DNA of 64,000 bases from Poa pratensis (lineage: Eukaryota; Streptophyta; Magnoliopsida; Poales; Poaceae), in NCBI GenBank assembly GCA_947311845.1, contig CAMZMU010000123.1, positions 15,235,161 through 15,299,160 on the forward strand. The letters are read 5' to 3'. A program made the translations under genes and the position numbers. Positions 11,001-22,900 of this stretch are shown piece by piece. The number at the start of each line of letters is the position of its first letter. Positions within the stretch are counted from its first letter, which is position 1. Below the pieces are notes generated by a model. It had not been told where the DNA came from. It was given only the letters and a program-made list of their open reading frames with translations, and did not search any database.

Positions 11001-11787
11001 GCGCAGAAATACTTTTTCCTTACGCCTTCAAGTGAGTGTTACTGTACCTTCTACACATTCTATTTTGCTTACTCGATGTTTAGTGTAATCGATGAGTCAT
11101 GGACATATAAACGTGCGCAGATTCCACTGGATTCTGCTAATCATTAGAATTGACCAAGGAGTCGTTCAAGTCATGGACTCGTTAAGGAAAGATATGGACG
11201 AGTACCAAACCTTGATAGATATGCTCCAGAGGTAATTTCAATCATTATCGCTCTATATCGACCTCTTTCATTCATTTTCTGATATCAAGTAATTATTAAC
11301 TCCTTTAATCATTTTCTTTTGGCGGGCAGGGTTTGGAAACGGTTCATCGTGAAGATTCCAGGGGATTGGAAACCGGAGCTGTATTTTTATACCACCAAGG
11401 TAAGTAGTACTATATATATAGGTCCGCGCAACTCTTTAATTCTAGTTTCAATACCATTATCATGCTTGATTATTATTTGATTAAATTCTATTTTTGTAAA
11501 GTGGTGTCTGAGGCAGCCACAAGGGACTAATTTATGTGCATACTACGTTTTCGAGTACATGCGCTCTTTTGTCAGTGAGCGGAATAGAGAAGTCAGAACA
11601 GCTGAAGTATGTATACACTATTCGCAAATTTTTATTACCATATTGTGTTGAGTTCCATTCATAAATTACAACTCACATATTCATATTGATCTAGATGGAT
11701 CGAATGCGGGACCAGCTCATACCAACGAAGCGCCTAAAAGCAATTCAAGAGGAATTGGCGGGATTTTTGAACTCGGAGGTCCTTTAG
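8055..11787 (+). pseudogene. second CACTA gene: Transposase_24-like protein fused to a Ulp1-type cysteine protease, broken
   Basis: An acidic start (ATG 8067, acceptor at 8054) is followed by a Transposase_24-like middle (WKKNLWKAYVGAEEQDPEF; LFAHGAGLDPVTGLIV), a coiled coil around 9360-9490, a proline-rich linker (9890-10010) and a C-terminal Ulp1/C48 domain. The Ulp1 exons have clean splice sites: 10859-11031, 11121-11231, 11330-11399, 11502-11606 and 11695-11787. Residues that fit the protease fold are His at 11125-11127 (FKFHW), Asp at 11176-11178 (VMDS), Gln at 11520-11522 and Cys at 11535-11537 (QGTNLC). Decay includes frameshifts near 8520, 9597 and 10970, and in-frame stops at 8898, about 9037 and 10058. 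C48 domains are known from some plant MULE and CACTA genes; whether this one acted on SUMO or another substrate is unknown. Confidence 0.8.
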
Positions 11788-12054
11788 AAAACTGGAGAAT
11801 TTTATCACCCTATCAATTATTTTTTGCCTCCAATGTAATTGACGTGATCTCGACGTGTGAGAAACGTGATGTCGGTGTAGTATAAACTTGTGGGCTTATG
11901 TATGTATGAATCAAACGTGACCTCGGTGTATTGTATACTTTATGTGTATGACTTGTTGTCTGCGCAACGTGATCTTCTTAAAAAATAATTAATTGGAAAA
12001 CAAAAAATCGAAACCCCTAAAAAATAAATTAGCAGAAAACATAAAGCAGAAATC

Positions 12055-12245
12055 TTTGGTCCCGGTTGGTATTACCACCCTGGCCCGTGGCCACGTGGAG
12101 GCCCATCCGTCCCGGGTCGTAAACACCCGAGACAAAAGCCCGCCCCCCCCCCCCCCCCATTTAGTCCCGACCCTTTAGTCTCGGTTGTAAAACCGGGACC
12201 AAAGGCCCTCTGGACCCGGGACGGATAGGCTATTTTCCACTAGTG
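12055..12245. repeat. right terminus and subterminal repeats of the CACTA element
   Basis: GGTCCCGGTTGGT-type and CCGGGACCAAAGG-type units lead to an end reading ATTTTCCACTAGTG, so the terminal five bases TAGTG are the complement of CACTA. A run of 16 cytosines lies at 12143-12158. ATT outside the end would be the 3-bp target duplication. Confidence 0.8.
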
Positions 12246-12248
12246 ATT

Positions 12249-12639
12249 CAACATACACACCGAAAAGTAAAAAAGACAATTTATGACTTGAATAGATTCA
12301 TTTTGTGTTTTGTCTTCTTGTGACACTATTCATGTTGGATTTCTCATATTTTTGGTTCTATGCGTATGTTTTGAATTTGGTTGTGCAAATTCTAGGAAAC
12401 GTAAACACACAACTTGTGAATATCCACAATTTGTTTTCGGAATTTTTTGGAACTTCGAAATTTAATTTTTATATGTGGTACGTATCATATTATCATATGA
12501 GGTGTGGGATCATTGGATATGCATTCCAGTTTTTAGTTGCTTGTGGGCAACCTACAAGCTTGAGGTGCACCTTAGTTTTATGGATAGTGCGATACCTTGA
12601 AGGTCGGAACAAAGAACGTTTTAAAGCCTAGCCAAACTT
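12249..12639. other. unassigned intergenic stretch
   Basis: AT-rich DNA just outside the CACTA end. A 108-codon ORF at 12305-12631 is hydrophobic and aromatic with no recognisable motif and is best seen as chance. Nothing else is supported here. Confidence 0.4.
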
Positions 12640-12966
12640 AAAATTTAAAGGTTTAAGTGAAATCCACAGTGATATTTTTAAATGCCAAAAATTTAAACTA
12701 AAAATTCACGAATACATACTGTCATTTTATGTGTTTACAGAGTCGTTTCGCAAAAAAACGATATTTTTATAGCCCGTGTAAAAAGACAAGGAAAAAAGTC
12801 TGAAAAGACTTATTTTAGGACCCAATTTTATCTTTTTTACACATTCTGAAACGACTTTGTTAACATATAATATATTATAATATATGCACGAATAGTTTTC
12901 GTAATATTTTTGACATTTCAAAACACATTTAAAATGTATTTTAAATACTTAGTAGTGAATATGCAC
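12640..12966. mobile_element. hairpin MITE-like element
   Basis: The two halves are imperfect inverted copies. ATTCACGAATACATA with ACAGAGTCGTTTCG on the left pairs with CGAAACGACTTTGTT and ATATGCACGAATAG on the right. The central part holds GTGTAAAAAGAC and its inverse near GTCTTTTTTACAC-type sequence. A similar design occurs at 34646-34990. Exact ends and target duplication are uncertain. Confidence 0.5.
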
Positions 12967-14667
12967 CGGTAGGGAATGTCGTCTCCCTCCAAGGGCGGCC
13001 GGGGCAGAAACCCTAGCCCCCATCCGCCACCTCCCTCCTCCCTCTCCTCTCCCCTTGTCCTCCCTGAAGGCGACTGTCGGGAAATACCGCGCGCCACCGG
13101 TGAAGGGGACGGCGGGGCCTTGGCGTCTCGCAACCATGGCATGGCTAGAAGGGGCAACACTCGACGGTAGATTGGATCGGCCGTGTGACCTCCTCCTACG
13201 GGTGATTCTCCTGGCGACGCGGCGGCCCCCCAGCTCCTTCATGGGGAGGGCAGTCTTGGCAGGGGGCACCAGCCGCCTACGTCACAAGAACATGGTGGCG
13301 ACAATGTTTCCTCCGCCGGGGATGACATGTCTGGAGGTGGCTCCATGTGGCAGTGTCTGGGGGTGGTGGAGCACCGGATCCCAAGCCTAGGTTCATTCCA
13401 GGAGGCGCGTGGTGGCCGGAGCTTTCTCCGGCATCTGCGGGAGATGGTGGCGTCACCAACCTCGTGGTTGGTGGCATCTAGCCGGTTGTGGGTTCCTGGA
13501 GGCGCGGCTGCCGATGAAAACTGTGCCGACTTTGGTCATGGTGAACGAATATCAGCGTATTTGTGTAGCCTTGTCGAAGGCATCGTTACTCGCTCGTCTT
13601 CTCACCCGGCCCGCTCCGGAGGAAACTCGAGATCTGGATCTCCCGGATCGGACGATGGTTGCGTGCGGCGCAGTTCTCCCTCCTAGGGCATCGTTTTTGG
13701 AGCCGGTGGTGGCTAGAGGGGTACTATGGTGGAGCTGCGTGGTTTTTGTCGTGTAGATAATGGCGAGTCTCGGCATCATGGAGCTTGTTACTAACACAAA
13801 ACACACTATTCCCTATGCTATGTCGTCTGAGGGGAAAACCGTACCATCGCCACATGAAAGTGCATTTTTTTTAAATGGGAAGTTTCAAATTCATCTTCTA
13901 CTGTGTTTTCGGTGCTGAAGATATTGCCGCTTCGTGTTTAAGGAAGGTTTCACATCTTGATATATTTTGTATTTTTCTACTGCTAGTTCTTGAGACAATG
14001 TTCATTATCCAACAAACTTTAGTTTATTGAAATCAAGATTAGTTTGCAAAAGATATTACAATTTTTGTTTCAGCAGTTTTCTCAGGCCTGATAGTATCGG
14101 GGATGGCACCGATAATACCGCTCCTTCTGGAGTGGTACTGCCCGTGGCCTACCAGGTACGGTAGCACCAGATAGTCCCCTTCGCAGGAGCGATACTACCG
14201 GTTTGTCGGCACTGACCTATGGACACGGATCAATACACTCTTTCGGCAACTAAGAATGGCTTCGTTAGCTGACGCTAGCCTCTGATGTGAAGTCTCAGTG
14301 GTAACGGTTATTTGCGCCGTTGCCCGTATTGTATGGCCAAAATTAGAATATTAGACTGTTAACGGTAATGTTTACATAGATACAGACATTACTAATAATC
14401 TTTTCTAATGAGAGGCAGAGAAAAAAAGGAACGGTGAGGTGGGACCATCGATGGAGCCCCGCTCCTGCGACTAGATGGTAGCCGGTTCGTCACCATATAT
14501 CTGTTCGCCCTTATGTACAAAAGTTTATCGATGACATCGGGTTCAGTGCATGGATGAAACCCGCTCATATATCTTCATCACCGCCGAATGATTTTCTTGA
14601 GTAGTGGTATTCCACATCAGCTCCTACTGCACAAAAGTTTTATTTAATGAGGAAATTTTAGTTTTTT
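12967..14667. other. unassigned sequence: GC-rich block and degenerate repeat DNA
   Basis: 12970-13760 is GC-rich with overlapping ORFs in all frames, none with a recognisable domain; it resembles the leader of a retroelement or gene but cannot be named. 13800-14100 and 14230-14660 show nothing clear. 14090-14220 has GGTACTGCC and ATACTACCGG motifs like those around 36470-36640 and 38210-38460, a recurrent intergenic repeat signature that I cannot assign to a family. Confidence 0.35.
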
Positions 14668-15028
14668 TTAGCGAAGAAATTTTAGGCTATTTTTTTAAAA
14701 ATAATACGTTTTTTTATTTATTTCCAGAAATAATACGTGTTTTTTTTTTTCAAAAATATTATCCACTCGTCTTGGCCGAAGACGATTAGAATCATCTTTG
14801 CCGAAGACGACAGGTCCCATGTGCAAGGAATCTGCATGTGGCAAGGACTATGCATGTGTATGCATGCAACTACCTATCGTCTTCCCCAAAGACGACAAGG
14901 CCCTAATCGTCGCCCAGTCGGCTTAGGCTAAGACGAATGACTAATATTTTTGAAAAAAAATAAAAACACGTATTATTTTCCTAATTAAATAAATTTCGCG
15001 TATTATTTAAAAAATTAGCAAATTTTAG
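14668..15028. mobile_element. fold-back element upstream of ORRM1
   Basis: Left arm 14668-14772 (AAATTTTAGGCTATTTTT ... AATAATACGTG ... CAAAAATATTA) is mirrored as an inverted copy at about 14935-15028 (TAATATTTTTGAAAA ... CACGTATTATTTT ... AGCAAATTTTAG). Arms of about 100 bp surround a loop of about 160 bp that itself holds inverted CGTCTT / AAGACG motifs. It ends about 180 bp before the ORRM1 start codon. No coding capacity. Exact ends and target duplication were not resolved. Confidence 0.65.
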
Positions 15029-15208
15029 TTAGCCCAGCTGGGGAATATTTCTGCTGAGGTCCATTGGGCTCACTGCTCGCACACGGGCCACATTTCCACC
15101 CCACCACGAGATATTCCTCACCAAATCTAGTCATCTCCGAGCTAGCCGGCAAGTAACCAGCGGAACCAGCCATTCCCGCGAGCTCCCAGTCTCCCACCAC
15201 CGCTGGCC

Positions 15209-16895
15209 ATGGACGCCGTCCGCTCCCTCCTCCTCCTCGGCGGCGGACTCAGTGTTTCTACCGCCAGCTCCCAAGCCACATCCACCCCACACCTTCCCCT
15301 ATCCTCTCTCTCTTGGACCACTCGCCGCCGCTTCCTCCGCCTCGCCACAGCCGCATCACCCCGTCGCCACTCCCCGCCGCTTCGATCCACCCGCGTTGCT
15401 CCAGGTGGCTAGTGGTCATGAACGATCCTCCCGTTCCAGAGAGAGGTGGCGAGGTGTCCCGCGCGGAGGCCGTCGACTACTACGTCGCCACACTGGCCAG
15501 GGTGTTGGGAAGGTGATTTCAAGTTCTGCTGCCTTTTGTATCCGATGATAATAGGTAGACGATCTCTTGTATCATTTTCCCTCTCTGATATCGAAGAAAA
15601 ATGCAGCGAACAGGATGCGCAGATGTGCATATATGATGCTTCATGGGACAGGAGCTACGAATTCTGCTGCGAGATCGATGAGGAAGCCTCAAAGGAGCTT
15701 GCGAGTATGTTGTTGAATCAATATGCATAAAACTGTGCAAAGTAATGAGATATTTTTTAAACTGAATTCTAGGGTGAGCGATGCTTTCAGTTAATAATCA
15801 CATAACAATCCATTTTGCTGGATTGAAGTGATAATATAATATGGTAATGCAAGTTTTGTATCTTCCTTACTGTTCCATCCTCTGAATATTCAGATTCACA
15901 TATTTTTTAGTCCTCAAACATGTGGTATTGTGGTGGTAGTCTAGCAGTAGACTAGGTTGGTGTGTTACGGTAAAGTTTGATAAGTTTTCAGTATCACGGG
16001 TATGGCTGATTCTGAAACTGCACTGGGAAAGTAGTAACCTCGAATCACGAGCTTGTATTACTCATGACCGTATACAAGCGAATCGTAAATCTCAAAACAA
16101 ACAGTGAACATGCTTTGAAGTTGTATATGCCAGCTTCTTATGCCCTTCCAAATTTCCAGAGTTGCCTGGGGTCTTGACTGTTAGGATGGTTAAGGGTGAC
16201 ACATCAGAGAAGAATAACCTTAGCTCGAGCCTCTCACCAGCTAATCTTGCAAGGTTCAGTGATGCTGCTTGTAACCACTCTTCTTTTACTGAGAAAAGTG
16301 AGTTTTGGCTTGTCCGAATGGAGAAGCCCGGGGTTGAAGTTGTGACAAAAGCGCAAATGGTAGACCACTATACCCGAATCCTCATGAAAGTGGTGGGAAA
16401 GTATGTGGAGTTTCATTGTCAACTTGGCTACCACTTTGCTGTATATGTTCCCTGTGACTGATAAGCCTATCCTATATTTTAAATTTTCTAGTGAAAAGGA
16501 TGCACAAGTTAGCATATATCACGTTTCATGGGAGAGGAATTATGGGTTCTGCTGTCAGATTGACGAAGAATGTGCAAAGGAGCTAGCTGGTGAGCATCAC
16601 GTGTTTTGCCCTACTGTGTAGACAATTATGTGAGTATTTTCTTTATAGGAGATTCTGCCTTTATATAGCGATACCAACAATTTAGCTTTGTGCACCAGAT
16701 ATTCCTGGAGTCTTATCTGTTTTGCCTGATACAAATTTTGGATCAGACAACAAAGACTACAAAGGTTTGTCCGTCACATCTGTTTTGATGACATCCCATT
16801 CATTTATTTATTCTCGTACTTAATCCTACCATCATAGGTGATCATCCATGTTAATATTGCGGGTCTCATTGGCGAGCAGAATTATGGTTCACTTT

Positions 16896-16926
<31 letters not shown>

Positions 16927-19900
16927 TGGGGTGGGGGGGAGGGGGGATACTAAGCCTCCAATATAAAGTACTTCCAAATTTGATCCCTTTTCTTTCTTAT
17001 TCCCCTGGACCCTGGTAGATAGCAAAAATGCACTGTTGTCAGTCCTAACTCCACAACTATGGGATGAGCAAGTATTTTGGAGGTTCATATTGTGTCGGGG
17101 AGCTGCCCCGGGTAGGGCAAAGATGATGTGTTATGAACAGTTAAGGTCTAACCGGATCAAGGAAAGAAGAGCCGGCTAAGTTAGCCGGGTCACTTGGGCC
17201 GGATCTCAAGGCGATTCGGTCAGTCCTACTTCAAGCCAGTGAAAGGAAAGACCAAAGGGGATCCGGTGAGGTTTAACCGGATCCAGGAAAGAAGAGCCGG
17301 CTAAGTTATCCGGGTCGGTCAGGAAGGACCCGGGTAGGGCAACTCGGATGATGCACAGGGGCCAAGTAATGTCAGTAAAAGTCACGGGCACTGTAAGGTT
17401 ACTGACCGGGGCTCAGAAGACAGCAAGGTGCTGCCACAGGTTTTCCGGGTCACAAGCCCCTAGGCGCTGACTCGGCCTATTCGGGAAAGGGGCAGTGGCT
17501 AGGCTACTGTGGTCTACACTGCCTTAAGCTCAAAGAGGAAAGATAAGCCTGTGGTGAACAGAGGGTGAGCTGGGCTGAGTGACAGTGGCCAGTGTTTGTC
17601 CTGTTCTCCTTGTCCATGCCATTGTCCTCTGCGGCCAGGGGCAAAAGGGTAATTCGGTTACTGTATATAGGCAACACCACCTCCTCCTGTGGGAGGATCG
17701 ACCATTGTGAGCATCATTTCCCCCCAAGCTTCATCTTCTACCTGGAGCTCTCCATTGTTCATCATACAGCTCAAGGAGCGCTTGTACTTGTAAACACTTG
17801 AGATATAAGAGAGTAGGCTAGAGCTGCAGTAGGGGTGTTACCTCCACAAGAGGGCCCCGAAGCAGGGTACATCGTGGTGTTCTTCGCTGTTCTTGGTTTG
17901 CTTTGTTCTTGTTGATTCCTGCGAGGTTCTTGTTTGATCTTCATGCGTGCTTCGTAGCGCGCAAACCCTCCCCGGTTCCCCCAACGCCCAAGCGAGCCCA
18001 CACTTAAGCCATACCCATGGCATCTGCCGTGACACCACCACGACAGTTGGCGCCCACCGTGGGGCAAGCATTGGCGTTGGCTGGGGTTTCCATCCGGACG
18101 GGCTCCGTCACTGGTGCCGGCGAGCGGGTCCTCTCCGGGCTCGTGTGCAAGCTCGGCGAGTTCAACTTCATCAGCGACAACGCGGGGTGCTTCTCCAACA
18201 AGCCCTTCCCCGCGGATGGCTTCCTCATGACGCTGGGCAGCTTCGTCACCTACGTCGCCACCGAGCCAGTTCGCGAGTACCCGGCGCAGGTGCTCGTGGC
18301 TGCGGATCCTCCCTCTTTCCGCGCAGCTCGCGGAGGGCGTAGCGCTCGCCCTGGGAGCAGCGTGGAGGTCATGGTGGCTGCCGCAAACGCTGCTGCAGGC
18401 AAAGGAGGTGCCAGCACGAGCGTGCCAGAGGAACTGGCCACGCCAGTCGATCCGGCTGACAAGCCGACTCGGACAGCTAAGTTCCCTAAGGAGAAACCCG
18501 ATCCGGTTGGTCCCCTTGGCATGTCAAGCAGGGGTGCTTCCTTAGAGGGTATCTTGGAAAAGCTAGCTCGGCCAGTGGCTCCTGGAGCAAATGTTGATCT
18601 TACTGTAGCTCAGCTAGAGGCAGAGCGCCTGAGGTTGCAAAAAGAGGCTCGGTTAGTGATAGAGTCTAGGCAAGAGTTTGATAGAGACCTGAGAGAATAC
18701 AATGCTGCCAATGGTATCACAGATGGCTTTACTCCTGTAGTGCACCGCTCGCGCAAGAAAGCCGAGTTGCGTAACAGAGGCAAGGACCTCAACGACGAGT
18801 TGGCTAGAGCTGCAGGTTCGAGCTCAAGTAAAGCCACTAGTCATAGGTCCGGAACAGGCAAGCCGGTTTATAGCTCCCCGGCTAAGAATCTTAGGGCTGC
18901 AGCAGCAGCGCGAGCTGAATTAAGTAACCTGACCGGGGATGCTTGGCGCAAGCAGGCGGAGAGAGTGAATGAGCTAGTGGATGTGTGCAACAGGCAGAAT
19001 GAGGCCTACAGGAAAGCTAATCCGGATGCTGGTGGTTCCCGGGTAGTTGTCTCGGTTAGGGCTGCTAGCCAGAAGTCTAAGGGGCAAGCGTCCTCTCCGC
19101 ATGTTGGGATTGACCGAGCCCAAAGTGTGAACTCGGGTAAGAGCAAGCAGCTGCAAACTTATGATGCGGTATACGCAAGCAAGCAACTTGCAGCCCAAGG
19201 AAAAGGCGGACAAGGCAGAAACAGTGGTGGTCAAGGCAATCCGGGTACTGGAAGGGAGAATTCGGCTGGCCGAGGTCAACCGCCTCGCCACCCCGGACAG
19301 CAAATGATGGCACAGGTGCAGCAGCAGAGTGGTGGCCAGGTGGGCTACCGTTATGACGATGGCAATTCGGCTATGGCGCGAGCCGGATACCAGACGTATG
19401 ACAATGCACTGGCGTCGAGACTGGGGCCTCGGATGTTGGATCCGGATGATCAGCGTCTCAAATTGGACAGAATCTACCAGTCCGAGAAGCTGGAAGAGCA
19501 AGGCCCACCGGGTCCACCATGCTTTGGACCTCGGATAATGAATGAGCCAAGTGTGCCTTTGTTTCAGCTCGGCCGCAACACGAAGCCGTATAATGGGAGC
19601 ACCAAGCCACAGGATTGGCTGACGGACTATGTATCATCAGTGCACATTGCGGGGGGCAATCGCCGATGGGCGGTCCGGTATCTCCCGCATATGTTAGAAG
19701 GTCCAGCCCGGATCTGGTTGAATAACTTGCCGCCGGGTAGTATCAATTGTTGGATGGATTTGGAACAGGCGTTTAACAGCAACTTCTCCAGCACCTACAA
19801 GAGGCCAAACCGACCTCAGCTCCTGGCTGCGTGCAAGCAGGAAGAGAGGGAGACAGACCGAGAGTATTTGACTCGGTGGAGCAACATGCGCAATTCTTGC

Positions 19901-22900
19901 GAAGGTGTAGTGGAGGAGCAGGCCATTTCATGGTTTGCACAGGGATGCAGGCATGGTACACCACTTTGGCAGAAACTCCAAAGAGATATGCCGAAAACCC
20001 TGGCAGATATGATCCGGATAGCAGACACGTATGCGCTGGGTGATCCAACACAGCCCGCATTGGATGCAGTGGGAGCAAACAGGAGGCAACCAGTTAATAA
20101 CCGAGTTGGACCATTAAGGCCTAGTGACCGACATGAATTCGGTTACAAGAGAAGAGATCCGGATTACAGATACGGTTCTGATCAAGTTGCTGCGGTAAAC
20201 ATGGATCAACCCGGTGGGGAGATGCGCAGAGGCAGAAAACTGATGGTCCAGCTTGGAGGCCGAATCAAGGTGCTTGGCCGAAGAAAGTGTGGGAGGGACC
20301 AAGTCCACCTCTGACTTTTGAGTCCAGATTAGATGGGCCTTGCTGTTATCACACCACCGATCCGCGCAAACCGGCTAATCATTCGACCCGGAACTGTAGT
20401 TGGCATCACCGCATTCAGGCGGAAGGTCAAAGAGGACCACCTCAAAGAGGTGCTCCTAGACCGAATTTCAGGCCAAACATGCCGCTAACCGGAGCCAATG
20501 CGACCCCGGTCAACGCTGGAACTCCAAGGCCAGCAGCAACGAAGCCGGTTAACCTGGTGAACATGGGAGGCAGTGACAATGGTGATGGCCCAAGTAGGCA
20601 AGGTGGATACCCTGGGAATGATTACAAGGAAGCACATCAGAGTTATGTGGTTTTCGTGACCGAGCCAACTGACAAGAAAAGTCAGTTGAGAGAGCAAAGG
20701 AGGTGAATGCCGTGATGCCAGCAGTTCCAAAGTACTTGAACTGGTCTGAGCAGGAGATCACTTGGAGCAGGGCGGATAACCCAAGGATCATGCCAAGCCC
20801 AGGGAACTATGCACTGGTGGTGGATCCAACTTTGGTTGGACCCAAGCTGAACGTGAAATTTAGCCGAGTCTTGGTCGACAATGGCAGTGCCATAAACATC
20901 ATGTATCGGGACACAATGTCAAGTTGGGTATTTCGCCGAATCAGTTGCAACAGAGCAGCTGTACTTTCCATGGCATAGTACCCGGGGTATCTTGTTCCCC
21001 CATGGGTAAGATCTGGGTAGATGTGTTTCGGTACCAGGGACAATCACAGGCTTGAGAGTCTCGAGTTCGAGGTGGTGGATTTGGAAAGCCCATACCATGC
21101 TCTGCTTGGCAGGCCAGCATTAGCCAAGTTCATGATATCTACTCATGTGGCCTACCTCAAGATGAAAATGCCTGGCCCGAATGGTGTTATCACCGTTGCG
21201 GGAGACTACAAGAAGGCCATACAGTGTGCTACAGTTGGTTCCAACTTAGCCGAATCACTGGTGATACAAGCTGAAAAGAGCAAGATGCACGAGGTGGTGG
21301 CAATGGCGAAGTCGGCTCAGGCGTGCTGGCCATGACCAACCCGGATGCGGGCGCAACTTTGAAGTGCCCAAGGAGACAAAGAAGATCCCCATTGACCCGG
21401 AGAACCCAGAGCGCATGGCCATCATTGGAGCCGGGCTGGGTGAGAAATAGGAAAGCGCGCTCTGCCACTTCCTCCGTGAGAATCGGGATATCTTTGCATG
21501 GTCGGCTAAGGACCTGCCTGGTGTTCCGAGGGAATTGGCAGAGCACTCTTTGTTTGTCAGGCCAGAAGTAAAACCGGTTAAGCAACCGACTAGGCGTCTC
21601 TCAGAGATAGAAGAAAAGTGGTGCTCGATGAGCTGGCTAAGCTACTGGCAGCCGGATTCATTATGGAGGTGCTGCATCCAGACTGGATATCCAATCCGGT
21701 TCTGGTAGAGAAGAAGAAGGACGAACCAGCTGTGGTCAAGGTGTGGCGCATGTGTATAGACTTCACCAATCTGAACAAGGCGTGTCCGAAGGATCCATTT
21801 CCTTTACCTCGGATTGATCAAGTGATCGATTCCACTGCTGGGTGTGAGTTGTTGTCTTTTATTGATGCGTACTCTGGTTTTCACCAGATACCACTGAACC
21901 CTAAAGATCAAATAAAGACTGCTTTTATTACCCCGTATGGGGCGTATTGCTATCGTGTCATGTGTTTCGGTTTGAGAAATGCCGGTGCTACTTATCAGAG
22001 ATGTATGCAGAAATGCCTACACTCCCAGATGGGCAAAAATGTGCAGGTCTATGTCGATGATATTGTTATCAAAACTAAAGAAAACACTCTCCTCGGGGAT
22101 CTCGAGGAGACATTTGTGAACTTGAGAAAATATCGGTTGAAATTGAATCCGGATAAATGCACCTTTGGTGTCCCGGCTGGAAAGTTGCTTGGCTTCCTTG
22201 TATCAAGCCGAGGCATTGAAGTTAACCCGGCTAAGATCCGAGCCATAGAAAACATGAAATTGCCTAAGTGTCTAAAAGATGTGCAAAAATTCACCGGGTG
22301 CTTAGCCTCATTAAGCCGGTTTGTGAGTCGGTTAGGAGAGAAAGCTTTGCCCTTATATCAATTGATGAAAAGAGCACCGGGTTCACATGGACCCCACAGG
22401 CAGATTCGGCTTTCAATGAGTTGAAAAAGATGTTGTCCACTGCTCCAGTTTTGGCATCACCTTTGCCGAGTGAACCGATGTTGCTTTACATTGCGGCCAC
22501 TAACCGGGTCGTAAGTGTGGTTATTGTGGTAGAAAGAGAGGAAGAGGGCAAATCCGTGCAGAGGCCGGTGTACTATTTGAGTGAGGTGATCTCAACTTCG
22601 AAGCAAAATTATCCTCACTACCAGAAGATGACATATGGTGTGTACCTGGCGGTCAAGAAATTGAAACATTACTTCCAAGAGCACCCGATTACAGTGGTGT
22701 GTGAAGCTCCAATTGCGGAGATCATTGGGTGCAAAGATGCAACTGGCCGAGTTGCCAAATGGGCGATAGAAGTGTCTCCTTACACACCGCATTATGAGAG
22801 AAGAGACGCTATCAAGTCTCAGGCTTTGCCGGATTTCCTTTGTGACTGGGCTGAGATGCAATATGAGCCACCTAAACCGGATTACAATTACTGGAGGTTG

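Larger units (their letters stand above)
2968..12245 (+). mobile_element. decayed CACTA (En/Spm) transposon DNA, possibly more than one element
   Basis: This contains a TNP2-type transposase (3260-5599), inverted GGTCCCGGTTGGT-type subterminal repeats (6635-6800), a GC-rich leader, a second gene with a Ulp1 domain (8055-11787), and a right end with the same repeats closing in TAGTG at 12245. The first three bases outside, ATT (12246-12248), would be a target duplication. No left CACTA end was found between 2968 and 3260; it probably lies left of the window beyond the inserted LTR element. Because subterminal repeats and a leader recur at 6635-7400, the region may be a TNP2-bearing fragment joined to a second CACTA derivative. 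Both genes are full of stops and frameshifts. Confidence 0.75.

Noticed and set aside
12139..12158. Poly-C run as a regulatory site
   Set aside because: A simple homopolymer in CACTA subterminal DNA with no context for function.
12976..13756. A possible gene with ORFs such as 13327-13686
   Set aside because: No recognisable domain, no consistent exon structure, overlapping frames; kept only as an unassigned GC-rich block.
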